Part shown: piece by piece, positions 9,802 to 19,038 of the stretch | Layout: each line of letters begins with the position of its first letter | Position numbering within the stretch: position 1 is the first letter of the stretch | DNA from: Rhodopirellula sp. | GTDB taxonomy: Bacteria > Planctomycetota > Planctomycetia > Pirellulales > Thermoguttaceae | Assembly: GCA_012728855.1 (NCBI GenBank) | Contig: JAAYEH010000476.1 | Location: 1 to 45,136, forward strand | Reading direction: 5' to 3' | DNA: 45,136 nt | Notes under the pieces: generated by a model | Told to the model about the DNA's origin: nothing | Seen by the model: the letters and a program-made list of their open reading frames with translations, nothing else | Databases searched by the model: none | Program-made: the position numbers and the translations under genes

Positions 9802-9949
9802 TATTTCTTCGCCGGCAATAGGCGGCAAGTTCTCTTTCGCCGGTCGTCAAAAGACAGAGAGGCCCGGGCCCGTTGCAAAACGTCGCCGTTTCCCTATACT
9901 TTGATCCCAGACATCCCCGTCATTGTCCGACTGCACAAGGAGCTGCGAA

Positions 9950-10984
9950 ATGGCCGACGAGTATCGTTTTTCCTTTGGTCCCTGGAACGTTCACGAGGGC
10001 GCCGATCCATTTGGCCCGGTGGTGCGGCCGACGATCGGCTTCGGCAAGAAACTGAAGTACTACAAGCAGTTGGGTTTTGACGGCGTGCAGTTCCACGACG
10101 ACGACGCCGTGCCGGACCTCGATGAAAAGTCCGACGGCGAGATGGAAAAGACTGCCCGCGAGGTCCGCGCGATGCTCGATGGCGAGGGTCTGCTGGCCGA
10201 GTTTGTCGCCCCGCGGCTCTGGGAAAGCCCGCTGGGCGTTGACGGCGGGTTCACGTCGAACGATCCGGCTTCCCGCAAGTGGGCGGTCGGGCGTCTGAAA
10301 CGGACGGCCACAATTGCCAATATCCTCGGCGCGGAATTCATCGTCCTCTGGTTGGCGCGGGAAGGAACCTACATCCGGGAGTCGAAGAATGCGCTGGATG
10401 CGCATAGACATCTGCTCGACGCGATCAACGAACTGCTCGAGTTCGACAAGAAGATGCAAATCGCCATCGAGCCGAAGCCGAACGAACCGATGGACCACGC
10501 CTACATCCCCACCATCGGCCATGCGCTGGCCCTGGCATCGCAGACGGTCGATCCCAGTCGCGTCGGCGGATTGATCGAAACAGCGCACGCCATCCTCGCC
10601 GGCCTCGATCCTTCGGATGAAATGGCTTTCGCCCTGTCGATGGGCAAACTCTGGAGCGTCCATCTCAACGATCAGAACGGTTTGAAGTTCGACGAAGACA
10701 AGACCTTCGGTGCGGCCAATCTCCGCGGCGCGTACAACCAGGTTCGCGTACTGGAATTGGGCGGTTATCCCCAGAGCGGTCGCTTTGTCGGCCTCGACGT
10801 CAAGGCCATGCGAACCCAGCCGGCAGAGCTAGCCACCGGCCATCTCAGCAACAGCCGCACGATCTTCCTCAAGCTCGTGGAAAAGGTTCGCACGTTCCCG
10901 AAAGACGTGGAAAGCCAGTGCATCGCCAACCGGGACTACGAGGCCCTGGAATTGGCCGTGATCGAGCACCTGTTGGGTGGCTGA
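9950..10984 (+). CDS. xylA: Xylose isomerase-like TIM-barrel protein
   Basis: 344 residues; ATG 9950 has AAGGAG at 9938-9943. It follows the class I xylose isomerase plan: PWNVHEGADPFGP near the start, the catalytic-histidine motif FHDDD, the metal-binding IEPKPNEP, and VHLNDQNGLKFDED with the second metal carboxylates. It interconverts D-xylose and D-xylulose (or glucose and fructose) in the cytoplasm if the family role holds. It is a little shorter than typical 380-390 residue enzymes of this class and no xylulokinase gene is near. It stands alone between palindromic repeats. Confidence 0.8.
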   Translation: MADEYRFSFGPWNVHEGADPFGPVVRPTIGFGKKLKYYKQLGFDGVQFHDDDAVPDLDEKSDGEMEKTAREVRAMLDGEGLLAEFVAPRLWESPLGVDGGFTSNDPASRKWAVGRLKRTATIANILGAEFIVLWLAREGTYIRESKNALDAHRHLLDAINELLEFDKKMQIAIEPKPNEPMDHAYIPTIGHALALASQTVDPSRVGGLIETAHAILAGLDPSDEMAFALSMGKLWSVHLNDQNGLKFDEDKTFGAANLRGAYNQVRVLELGGYPQSGRFVGLDVKAMRTQPAELATGHLSNSRTIFLKLVEKVRTFPKDVESQCIANRDYEALELAVIEHLLGG

Positions 10985-11018
10985 GGATCGGCGAAAGAAT
11001 CACTGTCGTAACCAAGAC

Positions 11019-11109
11019 GGGGTCGGGAGTCTTCTTCCATATCGGGCGTCGGCTGCGTTGCATATGGCGAGCGGCGGCGAGGCCGATATGGAAGAAGACT
11101 CCCGACCCC
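11019..11109. repeat. Palindromic repeat, family B copy 2
   Basis: 91 bp with a 27-bp perfect stem: GGGGTCGGGAGTCTTCTTCC continuing into ATATCGG, mirrored at the right end. It lies between the ends of two convergent genes, where it could also act as a transcription stop. Confidence 0.9.
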
Positions 11110-11127
11110 ACTGGGCTTTCTGCTGCG

Positions 11128-11490
11128 TCACAGGAGAGATTTTTCCTGTGAATCCAGCCAAACATTTACATCCTGGACGGAGCGGAAGCTGAAAACAGCG
11201 TCTGCCAAATTCTCCAGTCGTTGGATGGATAACTGCTGGACGCGCTGCTCCAAGTCCACAGGGAGCGGGCCACACGCTTTGGTAAGCAGCTTAAGGAGCA
11301 CCGTTGCGCCGCCCTCCACTCGGCCTCGCTCTTCCGCGATCCGTTCAACGGATGTGATGTATGGCATGTTCAAACTCTCCTCAAGAGCAGTCAACTCTCG
11401 TTCGAATTTCCGGCTCAAGTCCGCTGGCAGACGCATCATCCAATCCACAAGGCGAAACATCTCCCGCAACCCATCCGCATTATATCCCAA
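11128..11490 (-). pseudogene. Rpn-type nuclease (DUF4351) C-terminal remnant
   Basis: About 120 residues with only the C-terminal part of an Rpn/PD-(D/E)XK transposase-like protein: LGYNADGLREMFRLVDWMM, then MPYITSVERIAEERGR, then a DUF4351-like tail LLKLLTKACGPLPVDLEQR. An in-frame TGA at 11500-11502 closes the frame just upstream and only a TTG could start it, so the N-terminal nuclease part is gone. Intact family members are around 300 residues and promote recombination. The 220 bp upstream to 11720 hold no recognisable missing part. Confidence 0.65.
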
Positions 11491-11720
11491 GTCGGCACAT
11501 CAACGCACGCTGGCACGCTTGGTACGTCGGCCAGGCGGTATTATGGCGGCTTCGGAATTCGGACGCCAGCAGAAGCCCGCTTCCCACTACTGCTGTGGTC
11601 CTTGCGATCCTTAACACTGCTGCTATCGCTACAAACAGGCCAGCAACGGCCGCCACCGCCCCCGATCCCTACGAGTAATCTATCCTTGCCGTAGAACTCC
11701 TCTGGGTCTGTGAGAAGCCG

Positions 11721-13088
11721 ATGGAATCGATCCTGGCCATTGCCCTGCCGGTGGCGCTCGTCTGGGGCGCCGTAGTGTTTTGCCGCGGAGGTCTCCTCGG
11801 CGGCTGTCTGGCGGTGCTATTCACCGGCTGCTGTTTCGGATACGCCTGGTTCCGCCTCCCGACCGAACCGGTGCCCGTCACCCTCGACCGACTACTCTGG
11901 CTGGCGCTGCTCGTGCAATACATCGTCTGGCGACGGTGGGGACTGGCAAACCCGAAGCCACTGGGGAAAGCAGACTTCGCGATCCTGGCATTTTTTGCGG
12001 TGCTGTTGGTGAGCACGTTGGCTCACGACTGGCGGCAGCACGGCGCCGCGCCGGTTGCGCGCCTGCTGTTCTTTTGGATGATGCCCTTGGCCGTGTATTG
12101 GATTGCACGGCAGAGCGTTGCTACGGAGCGCAGCGTACTTGCTGTTTTCGCCTGTATGGCCGTTTTCGGTGTGTATCTGGCCGTCACCGCCTTGGCCGAA
12201 ACTCGCCAGCTTCAGGGATTGATATTTCCGCGTTATATCGCCTCGGCGGAATATCCCGACTTTCTCGGCCGCGCGCGGGGACCGCTGCTGAACCCGATCG
12301 GCAACGGGATGTACCAGGTCGTCGGTCTGGTGTGCCTCTTTTTGTGGTGGCCCCGTCTCTCGCGCCCCGGGCAACTGCTGCTGTTGGGGCTTGCCGCCGT
12401 GATGTGCGCGGGAATTGCCAGCACGATGACCCGTAGTGTCTGGATGGGAGCGGCGGCCGCACTGCTGGTCCTGGCCGGCGTAACCGTCCCACGAGTTTGG
12501 CGGTTTCCGGCGTTGGGCTGTGTGCTGTTGTTCGGCGCCGCCTTGCTGGGCAGCCAATGGGAGCGGCTGTTGGCCTTCAAGCGGGACCGCGATCTCGACG
12601 CCCGGGCCGCCGCCGAGTCCGTCGAACTCCGCCCGGTGCTGGCAACGGTGGCCTGGAAGATGTTCCTCGACCGCCCTTTGCTGGGGTGTGGATTCGGGCA
12701 ATATCTCGTCGCCAGCGCGGACTACGTTTCCGATCGGTCCACGCACCTGGTGCTGGAGAAGGCGCGGCCTTACGTTCAGCACAACACACTGCTTGCGCTA
12801 CTGACGGAAACCGGCGCGGCGGGGGCCGGATTGTTCCTCGTCGTTTTGACCTTATGGTCCCAGGGCGCCTGGCAGCTCTGGCAGTCGCGGGCCGCGCCCC
12901 TCTGGGCTCGGCAGGCAGGGCTGCTCTTCGTTGCGGTCGCCGCCAATTACGTCATCAACGGGATGTTCCACGATGTCTCGATTATCGCGATGGTCAACAT
13001 GCTCTTGTTCTTTCTGGCCGGTCTTTCGGCCGGAGTGCAATCCACCGCTTCGGCATCGGCGATAGAACAATTGCCGCAATCAACGTGA
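11721..13088 (+). CDS. O-antigen ligase/polymerase family membrane protein
   Basis: 455 residues, largely hydrophobic, with about 10-12 predicted membrane segments. The large soluble loop around residues 285-355 (KRDRDLDARAAAE, then WKMFLDRPLLGCGFGQY and AHNTLL-like QHNTLLALLTETG) matches the Wzy_C domain shared by O-antigen ligases (WaaL) and polymerases. It would move or join sugar chains at the outer face of the inner membrane. No glycosyltransferase or flippase genes are adjacent, so ligase, polymerase or protein O-glycosylation roles cannot be separated. The start at ATG 11721 has only a weak GAGAAG site. Confidence 0.78.
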   Translation: MESILAIALPVALVWGAVVFCRGGLLGGCLAVLFTGCCFGYAWFRLPTEPVPVTLDRLLWLALLVQYIVWRRWGLANPKPLGKADFAILAFFAVLLVSTLAHDWRQHGAAPVARLLFFWMMPLAVYWIARQSVATERSVLAVFACMAVFGVYLAVTALAETRQLQGLIFPRYIASAEYPDFLGRARGPLLNPIGNGMYQVVGLVCLFLWWPRLSRPGQLLLLGLAAVMCAGIASTMTRSVWMGAAAALLVLAGVTVPRVWRFPALGCVLLFGAALLGSQWERLLAFKRDRDLDARAAAESVELRPVLATVAWKMFLDRPLLGCGFGQYLVASADYVSDRSTHLVLEKARPYVQHNTLLALLTETGAAGAGLFLVVLTLWSQGAWQLWQSRAAPLWARQAGLLFVAVAANYVINGMFHDVSIIAMVNMLLFFLAGLSAGVQSTASASAIEQLPQST

Positions 13089-13200
13089 GGCGCGACCCCT
13101 TCTTGGTCACCGATGCCCCCAAATCGATCGGAGCCGGCTGCGAATTTTCATCGCGGCCGGCTCACGATACCTCAGTCGCCGGGAGGGCTTGCTGAGCGGG

Positions 13201-13422
13201 TTACTGGACCGGTACGTAGGTTTCCGGTCCCGGCATGATCGTCGCCGGCGCTGCCGTGCCGCACGGATCACAAACCGTGCCGCAGGGATCACCGGCATCG
13301 TAGACCGTGGCCGGCTGCTGGCTGAACATTCGCGATCCGCGGAAACAGGATCCGCAACTTTCGCAACCAACGGTTGCGGCGGCGAAAATCGCGATACTCG
13401 TCACAATCAGAATCTTCTTCAT
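13201..13422 (-). CDS. Small cysteine-rich lipoprotein-like protein
   Basis: 73 residues from ATG 13422 with GGGAGA just upstream. MKKILIVTSIAIFAAATVGC is a lipoprotein-type signal with the probable lipidated cysteine at residue 20. The mature part has further cysteines (CGSC, then CGTVCDPCG) and ends in a Pro-rich tail. Small Cys-rich lipoproteins of this shape are frequent in planctomycetes and have no known role. It is convergent with the O-antigen ligase gene and divergent from the 13648 gene. Confidence 0.65.
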   Translation of the reverse strand: MKKILIVTSIAIFAAATVGCESCGSCFRGSRMFSQQPATVYDAGDPCGTVCDPCGTAAPATIMPGPETYVPVQ

Positions 13423-13647
13423 CGATGGTATCTCCCGTCGAAGGTGGCTCGCTTTCTGGCGATGCGTTCGACCGGACAACTCTACAACGCAATCCGCGAT
13501 GTGCAAATGCAACAGACGTTTTTTTTCCACAACGCCCCGAAACGTCAAACAGCCGCTCCTCCGCCCAAACCGTAGGCTAAACTATCGCAGGAGATGTTAT
13601 AGACGGATCGACTCCCCGCCTCACCTCAAAACGCAAGGTCGGTCACG

Positions 13648-14682
13648 ATGAGAAACTTGCATCGAGTCATCGCGGTCGTCGCCGCGATCTGCTTCTTTGT
13701 TCTTCCGGCCGCTGGAATGTCCGCCGCGGAAGAAGCGGCCGCATCCCAAGCATGGCTGATCAGTACACGCCATCTTCCCGCCTGTACGCCCTCATCCGAC
13801 GCACAACCCGACTATTCGGTTCTCCTCGAAGACTGCCAATGGTCGCCGGTTCCGGCGGAAGATTTTTTCGCCTGCGACAGCCCGCAGACGCCGACCATCG
13901 TCCTGGTGCATGGCAACCGGGTGGAGCGGCACGAAGCGGTTGCCGAAGGCCTGCGGGTCTACGAAATCTTGAAGGGTCTTGCGGGGGGGGCGCCGTTTCG
14001 ATTGGTCGTCTGGTCGTGGCCGGCGGATCAAATTCGCGGCCCCTTGCGGGATGTGCGGCTGAAAGCCGCGCGGACCGACGCGCAGGGGCACTACCTCGCC
14101 TCCGTACTCAACCGCTTGCATCCCGACGTGCCTCTGACGCTCATCGGCTACAGTTTCGGCAGTCGCCTAGTCACCGGATCGTTGGAACTGCTGGCCGGCG
14201 GCAGCGTGGCAGGCCGGTCCCTCTCCGATCGCAGAGATACGCCCCAGCGCCGCATCCGAGCGATTTTGATCGCCGCGGCACTCGACAGCCATTGGCTGTC
14301 GCCCGGGCAATACCATGGTCAGGCGTTAAGCCAGGTCGAGCGGGCACTGGTCACAGTCAATTCGGCCGATCCCGTTCTCAAACGCTATCACTTAATCAGT
14401 CGCTGCTCGAATCCGCAGGCGCTCGGCTGGTCCGGTCCTACCGGCGGCGCCTGTTTGGGTGGTTGGGCCGAAAAACTGGACGTCGTCGATGTCACCTGCG
14501 TCGTCGGCGCCCAACACAGCTTCTTCCCTTACCTCTATGCCCCGGCGGTTATGTCGAGGTTGGCCTGGTACAGTTTTCTCGAAGAACCCCAATCCGCCGC
14601 CCCGATCGAGGATCCGCCGCCCGTCGGTCCCGCGTTGACTGGAGAAAGTTCTATCGAGCAGGTGCCCGCCGTGGGGGGCTAG
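13648..14682 (+). CDS. Secreted alpha/beta hydrolase
   Basis: 344 residues with an N-terminal signal segment (VIAVVAAICFFVLPAAGMSAA). TIVLVHGNRV provides the oxyanion-side strand and GYSFGSR near residue 169 is the nucleophile elbow (GxSxG). VTVNSADPVL near 235 and AQHSFFPY near 290 could supply the acid and histidine. This is a DUF900-like serine hydrolase of unknown substrate. It ends 32 bp before the aminotransferase gene and is probably cotranscribed with it. Confidence 0.7.
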   Translation: MRNLHRVIAVVAAICFFVLPAAGMSAAEEAAASQAWLISTRHLPACTPSSDAQPDYSVLLEDCQWSPVPAEDFFACDSPQTPTIVLVHGNRVERHEAVAEGLRVYEILKGLAGGAPFRLVVWSWPADQIRGPLRDVRLKAARTDAQGHYLASVLNRLHPDVPLTLIGYSFGSRLVTGSLELLAGGSVAGRSLSDRRDTPQRRIRAILIAAALDSHWLSPGQYHGQALSQVERALVTVNSADPVLKRYHLISRCSNPQALGWSGPTGGACLGGWAEKLDVVDVTCVVGAQHSFFPYLYAPAVMSRLAWYSFLEEPQSAAPIEDPPPVGPALTGESSIEQVPAVGG

Positions 14683-14714
14683 CCGAACCTCGGTTCATCC
14701 GCGACAATGCGCGG

Positions 14715-15632
14715 ATGAACGAACCACTGGTTTACCTAGACGGTCGCTTTGTTGCCGAGTCGGCGGCGGGCATCTCGATCACCGACGCGGGCTTCGTGCA
14801 GGGCACGACGATCGCCGAACAACTCCGGACTTTCGGAGGCTCGCTATTCCACCCGCGGGAACACCTCGCCAGGCTCGATCGTTCGCTGCAAATCATCGGA
14901 ATCAACCCGGGCATCGCCCGGGAACGGCTGTTGGAAATCGCTCGGGAACTGGTGGAACACAACCACCGACTGCTTGCCGCCGGCGACGACCTGGGCTTGT
15001 CGATCTTCGTTACTGCGGGAGAATATCCGGGCTACTCGACGCACCCCGAAGCAGAACCGACCGTCTGCCTCCACACCTATCCGCTGCCTTTTCGACTCTG
15101 GGCCCGCCGGTATCGCACCGGTCAGCCGCTGCGGACCACCGAGATACGGCAGGTGCCGCCGGATTGCTGGCCGCCGGCCTTGAAGTGCCGCAGTCGCATG
15201 CATTACTATCTGGCCGATCGCCTGGCAAGAAGTGCGGAGCAGGATGCGCGAGCACTGTTGCTCGACCACAAGGGCTGGGTGACCGAAGCCTCGACGGCCA
15301 ACATCCTCCTCTACCGTCAAGAGGACGGCCTGTTCTCTCCGCCCGCCTCCAAGGTGCTGGCGGGAATCAGCCTTGCTGCGGCTTGCGAACTGGGCGGTCG
15401 AATTGGGCTGCGAACCACCTACCGGGACGTAACCACGGAAGATGTGGCCTCGGCCGACGAGGTCTTTCTGACCAGCACACCGCTCTGCATCCTGCCGGTC
15501 AGCCGGCTCGATGGCCAGCCGATCCGAAGCGGCGAACCGGGCGAGGTGTTCGAGAGACTGATGGCCGAGTGGAACGCGTCGGTCGGCATCGATATCGTCG
15601 CCCAAGCGGAACGGTTCGCACATCGAGAGTGA
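14715..15632 (+). CDS. Class IV PLP aminotransferase
   Basis: 305 residues from ATG 14715; the frame is open far upstream, but that part is a shadow of the hydrolase gene. The protein follows fold-type IV PLP enzymes: YLDGRFV and GISITDAGFVQGTTIAEQLRT at the N-terminus, a lysine in ALKCRSRMHYY (about K157) as Schiff-base candidate, EASTANILLY as the cofactor motif near 193, and a TSTPLCILPV strand near the end. The family includes branched-chain aminotransferase, D-amino-acid aminotransferase and aminodeoxychorismate lyase; which one applies is not clear. Confidence 0.8.
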   Translation: MNEPLVYLDGRFVAESAAGISITDAGFVQGTTIAEQLRTFGGSLFHPREHLARLDRSLQIIGINPGIARERLLEIARELVEHNHRLLAAGDDLGLSIFVTAGEYPGYSTHPEAEPTVCLHTYPLPFRLWARRYRTGQPLRTTEIRQVPPDCWPPALKCRSRMHYYLADRLARSAEQDARALLLDHKGWVTEASTANILLYRQEDGLFSPPASKVLAGISLAAACELGGRIGLRTTYRDVTTEDVASADEVFLTSTPLCILPVSRLDGQPIRSGEPGEVFERLMAEWNASVGIDIVAQAERFAHRE

Positions 15633-15662
15633 AGTAGACTTCTCAGCGCGCCGGCGTGCAAG

Positions 15663-15753
15663 GGGGTCGGGAATCTTTTTCCGTATCGGCCTGACCGCCG
15701 CTCGGCTGATCCATCGCGGTTGGCGGCCGATACGGAAAAAGATTCCCGACCCC
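15663..15753. repeat. Palindromic repeat, family B copy 3
   Basis: 91 bp. GGGGTCGGGAATCTTTTTCC followed by GTATCGGCC pairs perfectly with the right arm. Compared with the copy at 11019, base changes on one arm are matched on the other. It lies between convergent gene ends. Confidence 0.9.
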
Positions 15754-15768
15754 TTCTTGCTTCGACGC

Positions 15769-16377
15769 TTACTCGCCGCCTTCTTCTTCGCCTAACGCTC
15801 TCTCCACCAACGCCCTCGCCTGTGGCTCGAGATCCAATTGCATGGCCGCCTCCCGGCCGCGGGGTGACATTTTCTTCCACGTCTTCCGCAGAATCTCGAT
15901 CAGCTTTGCTTCTTCGTGCTCCCGGGAAAAGTCCGCCAGGTAGTTTTCGAGGAAGACCAGCCCTGCGGCGTCCTCCAACCACTGCGTCTCAGGGTCGGAG
16001 GAGAGGTTCTTCTTCTGGATGATCTGGCCGACCCTCTCGATGGTCGTCTCATCATAGCCGACTTCGCGGAGGATCTCGCCCGCCTTCTCGGCGTGAAACT
16101 GATAGAGAGCTGTCCGCCACTGATGGTATCCGCGCCGGTCCATCGGATACCGGTCGCGGGGAATCTCCCAGCGACGTAAATGCTGACAGCGGACGGCCAA
16201 TTGCAGTGGTTCCGACGCTTCTGGGGCGAGATGCGCCAGCCAGTGCGTCATTCGTTGGCCGTACAACAATTCCCGCGGATAGGTCTTTCCCTCAAATGCG
16301 CCCGTGTTCGGATCCTGGCTGTTCGCGGCATCCACGCGGGCCAGCGCGGCCTGCAAGCGACTGCAATCACGGTTCAC
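15769..16377 (-). CDS. DUF4202 family protein
   Basis: 202 residues. I chose GTG 16377 because AAGGAGGG sits five bases upstream; the frame could also start at GTG 16401. The DUF4202 hallmarks are RCQHLRRWEIPRDRYPMDR and the following YHQWRTALYQFHAEKAGEIL. The conserved His/Arg/Asp pattern resembles HD-like metal phosphohydrolases, but the family has no proven function. It ends just inside a family B palindrome and is divergent from the CDF exporter gene. Confidence 0.82.
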   Translation of the reverse strand: MNRDCSRLQAALARVDAANSQDPNTGAFEGKTYPRELLYGQRMTHWLAHLAPEASEPLQLAVRCQHLRRWEIPRDRYPMDRRGYHQWRTALYQFHAEKAGEILREVGYDETTIERVGQIIQKKNLSSDPETQWLEDAAGLVFLENYLADFSREHEEAKLIEILRKTWKKMSPRGREAAMQLDLEPQARALVERALGEEEGGE

Positions 16378-16451
16378 GTCTTCCCTCCTTGTTCGGGGCA
16401 CGATTCATACTATACCTTCCGCAGTGTCTCGGCAACCGGACGCGGTGCCCA

Positions 16452-16514
16452 CGTACGTCAGGCTTTCCAACCTGACTTTGGTATCACGGTCGGGCTGGAA
16501 AGCTTGACGTACGG
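16452..16514. repeat. Palindromic repeat, family C copy 1
   Basis: About 63 bp: CGTACGTCAGGCTTTCCAAC at the left pairs imperfectly with a right arm containing GGCTGGAAAGCTTGACGTAC. A second copy is at 44972-45024. It lies in the promoter gap of two divergent genes. Confidence 0.85.
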
Positions 16515-16584
16515 CAGCCTCCCGCCTGCCGGGGTTGTATAATGCAGCATTTCCCGCGCTGAGCAAGGAAGGCCGAACGGTCGC

Positions 16585-17481
16585 ATGTCCGCCCACCACG
16601 ACCACGACACTCACCATCGCTCTGCCAATAAGCGACGCTTGCTGCTGACGCTTCTCTTGGCCGGTGGATATATGGTCGCGGAGATCGTCGGCGGCTTGCT
16701 GACGAATTCGCTGGCGCTGTTGGCCGACGCCGGCCATATGTTGTCCGACGTGGCGGCCCTGGGACTGAGTCTCTTTGCCGTCGCGATCGCCGAGCGGCCT
16801 CCAACGGCGCAACGGACCTACGGCTATTACCGCACCGAAATCCTCGCCGCTCTGGCCAACGGATCCGCGCTGATCGCGGTGTCGATCTTCATCTTCATCG
16901 AGGCTTATCGGCGGATCTTCGCGCCGCCTGCGGTGCTGGGGGCGGCCATGATGGCCATTGCCGCCGGCGGCCTGCTGGTCAATCTGCTCGGGCTGTGGAT
17001 TCTCCACGCCGGGCGCCGGCAAAACCTCAACGTCCGCGGCGCCTGGCTCCATGTGCTGACCGACGCCCTCGGTAGTGTCGGCGCCATCGTCGCCGGTATT
17101 CTGATCTGGGCGTTCGGCTGGAACTGGGCCGACCCCGTCGCCTCCGTTCTGATCGGCATCCTGGTGGTCTATTCCGCCTGGCGGCTGCTGTTGGAGGCGG
17201 TGTTCGTGCTGATGGAGAGTGCCCCACGCGGCATCGACGTGGACGAAGTCCGCCGCTCGATGTCGGAAATGCCGGGAGTGCTCGGCGTCCACGATCTGCA
17301 CGTCTGGACGATCACCAGCGGCATGGATTCGCTCTCCGCGCATGTCGTCGTCGCGGAGCAGCCCCCGCCCGCCGGCTTGCTTGCCGAGTTGCGAACCATG
17401 CTCCACGATCGGTTCGGCATCGACCATATCACGATCCAAATCGAGCCGGAGGACTTCGAAGAACGGCCGACGGCGTTTTAG
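16585..17481 (+). CDS. czcD: Cation diffusion facilitator (Zn/Co/Cd exporter)
   Basis: 298 residues: a His-rich start (SAHHDHDTHH), then six membrane helices and a C-terminal cytoplasmic domain. The two metal-site motifs of CDF transporters are present: LLADAGHMLSD in helix 2 and HVLTDALGSVG in helix 5. The C-terminal part, GVLGVHDLHVWTITSG, is the ferredoxin-like dimerisation domain. It exchanges cytoplasmic divalent metal for protons across the inner membrane. No metal-responsive regulator gene is adjacent. Confidence 0.92.
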   Translation: MSAHHDHDTHHRSANKRRLLLTLLLAGGYMVAEIVGGLLTNSLALLADAGHMLSDVAALGLSLFAVAIAERPPTAQRTYGYYRTEILAALANGSALIAVSIFIFIEAYRRIFAPPAVLGAAMMAIAAGGLLVNLLGLWILHAGRRQNLNVRGAWLHVLTDALGSVGAIVAGILIWAFGWNWADPVASVLIGILVVYSAWRLLLEAVFVLMESAPRGIDVDEVRRSMSEMPGVLGVHDLHVWTITSGMDSLSAHVVVAEQPPPAGLLAELRTMLHDRFGIDHITIQIEPEDFEERPTAF

Positions 17482-17645
17482 CATAAGATTTGAGCAACAA
17501 ACGAGAGTCGCCGGATCTTGAGTTTGCCGTGACTTTTTTTTGAATCCAAGGCAAAGGCCGTAGCGAATAAGGGGTTGTTCGGAGGCGGATTGACATCGAG
17601 ACCGAGTGGTCCGGCGCCGACGAACCTATCCCAAGGAGATTCGTG

Positions 17646-18170
17646 ATGAAGGCTTCCCTTTCTGCGGCTTTCGTGGTCTTGACCCTGGTGTCGGGTGTCG
17701 GCACCGCATCCGCGAAGGACTCTTGTCCCGCTGCTGCGTCGGCTTGCCATCGAGCCGATGCGAAGGACGTTGTGGACACGGCTGTGTCGGCCGGCAATTT
17801 CAAGACGTTGGCTGCCGCACTGACGGCAGCCGGGCTGATCGACACCCTCAAGGGCGACGGGCCGTTCACCGTGTTTGCACCGACGGACGAGGCGTTCGCC
17901 AAACTGCCCGCGGGAACCCTTGAGTCCTTGCTCAAGCCGGAGAACAAGTCCAAGCTGACCGCCATCCTGACCTACCACGTCGTCGCCGGCAAAGTGTTGG
18001 CAAAGGACGTGGTCAAATTGTCGGAGGCGAAGACGGTACAGGGCTCTTCGGCGAGAATATCGGTGAACGATGGCAAGGTAAAAGTGGACGACGCCAACGT
18101 GGTCAAGACCGACTTGGCCTGCGCCAACGGCGTGATCCACGTCATCGACGCCGTAATCCTACCCAATTGA
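17646..18170 (+). CDS. Secreted fasciclin domain protein
   Basis: 174 residues. ATG 17646 has AAGGAG at 17633-17638; a GTG directly before it is a less likely start. A signal peptide ends near ASAKDS. Residues about 38-174 form one complete fasciclin (FAS1) domain with both conserved boxes: FTVFAPTDEAFAKLP and, at the end, NGVIHVIDAVILPN. FAS1 domains mediate adhesion at the cell surface. It is followed by a clear terminator, so it is probably transcribed alone. Confidence 0.9.
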   Translation: MKASLSAAFVVLTLVSGVGTASAKDSCPAAASACHRADAKDVVDTAVSAGNFKTLAAALTAAGLIDTLKGDGPFTVFAPTDEAFAKLPAGTLESLLKPENKSKLTAILTYHVVAGKVLAKDVVKLSEAKTVQGSSARISVNDGKVKVDDANVVKTDLACANGVIHVIDAVILPN

Positions 18171-18197
18171 AAACTGAAAGGGGTGAGCATCGATCCG

Positions 18198-18225
18198 GGG
18201 GGCCTTTTAGGCCCCCGCTTTTTTT
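18198..18225 (+). terminator. Rho-independent terminator
   Basis: Stem GGGGGCC, loop TTTTA, stem GGCCCCC, then GC and seven T. It lies 28 bp after the fasciclin stop codon. Confidence 0.93.
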
Positions 18226-18388
18226 GTTCACCCCCCGTCAAGCGATCAAAAAAGCAAAGCATCCCGGCTGCCGGCCATGCGATTTCATCGGCAATTCCCG
18301 GAAACAGGGAACCCGGACTGAATCCGATGTGGCCTGGGCTGCGAATCATCTTCGGAGAACAATCCCACATCGGAAAAAGGAATCAAGA

Positions 18389-19012
18389 ATGTCTTTATCC
18401 TTTCGAACTCTCGCAACCATGTCTCTTTCGACACTGATTGGACTCGGCGTGCTGACGATCCGAGGTACCACCGTAAACCGGGCGTCGGCGGAGCAGTTCC
18501 AACCCATCAAGGAGGCGGCAATGCCTCAGGGATTCCCCGATTACACGCCGGTCGGCCAAATCGAGGTGAAACAGTACCCGGCCTACCGGAAGGCTTCGGC
18601 CGCTGGCACGGCCGGATTCTGGACGCTGTTCCAGCACATCCGGCAGAACCGCGTGAAGATGACCGCGCCGGTGGAGATGGATTTCGGCGACCCGACTGTT
18701 GAAACGCCACAGCAGCGAAGGATGGCGTTCCTGTACGAGGCCCCCGACCAGGGCAACACCGGTACTCAAGGCAATGTTGAGGTCAGCGACGTTCCTGGCG
18801 CCACTGTCGTGAGCATCGGGTGCCGCGGCAGACGAACTTCAGCGGCAATCGCCGAGGCTCGAGCGGAATTGCTGACGTTTTTGGAAGAGAACAAGGATGC
18901 TTACACTGCGGCCGGTCCGATGCGGGTAATGGGGTACAATAGCCCGTTTGTCCCTCAAGACCAAAACTTCTTCGAGGTTCAAATTCCTGTTGAAACTCGC
19001 AAAGACGGTTGA
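18389..19012 (+). CDS. SOUL family heme-binding protein, exported
   Basis: 207 residues from ATG 18389; the frame is open upstream but runs back through the fasciclin terminator. A hydrophobic signal (STLIGLGVLTIRGTTVNRASA) precedes the SOUL domain. Its landmarks are IEVKQYPAYRKASA, FWTLFQHIRQNRVKMTAPVEM, and the end block MGYNSPFVPQDQNFFEVQIP. SOUL/HBP proteins bind heme or porphyrins. The gene is convergent with the cobalamin-binding protein and sigma factor pair, with 26 bp between stop codons. Confidence 0.88.
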   Translation: MSLSFRTLATMSLSTLIGLGVLTIRGTTVNRASAEQFQPIKEAAMPQGFPDYTPVGQIEVKQYPAYRKASAAGTAGFWTLFQHIRQNRVKMTAPVEMDFGDPTVETPQQRRMAFLYEAPDQGNTGTQGNVEVSDVPGATVVSIGCRGRRTSAAIAEARAELLTFLEENKDAYTAAGPMRVMGYNSPFVPQDQNFFEVQIPVETRKDG

Positions 19013-19038
19013 TGGAAAGTGGAATGCCGCGTGAGTTT

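Noticed and set aside
11361..11678. Plus-strand coding frame over the Rpn remnant
   Set aside because: It is the antisense of the remnant and has no recognisable domain.
13752..14714. Upstream extension of the aminotransferase frame
   Set aside because: It overlaps the alpha/beta hydrolase gene in another frame and shows no family resemblance.
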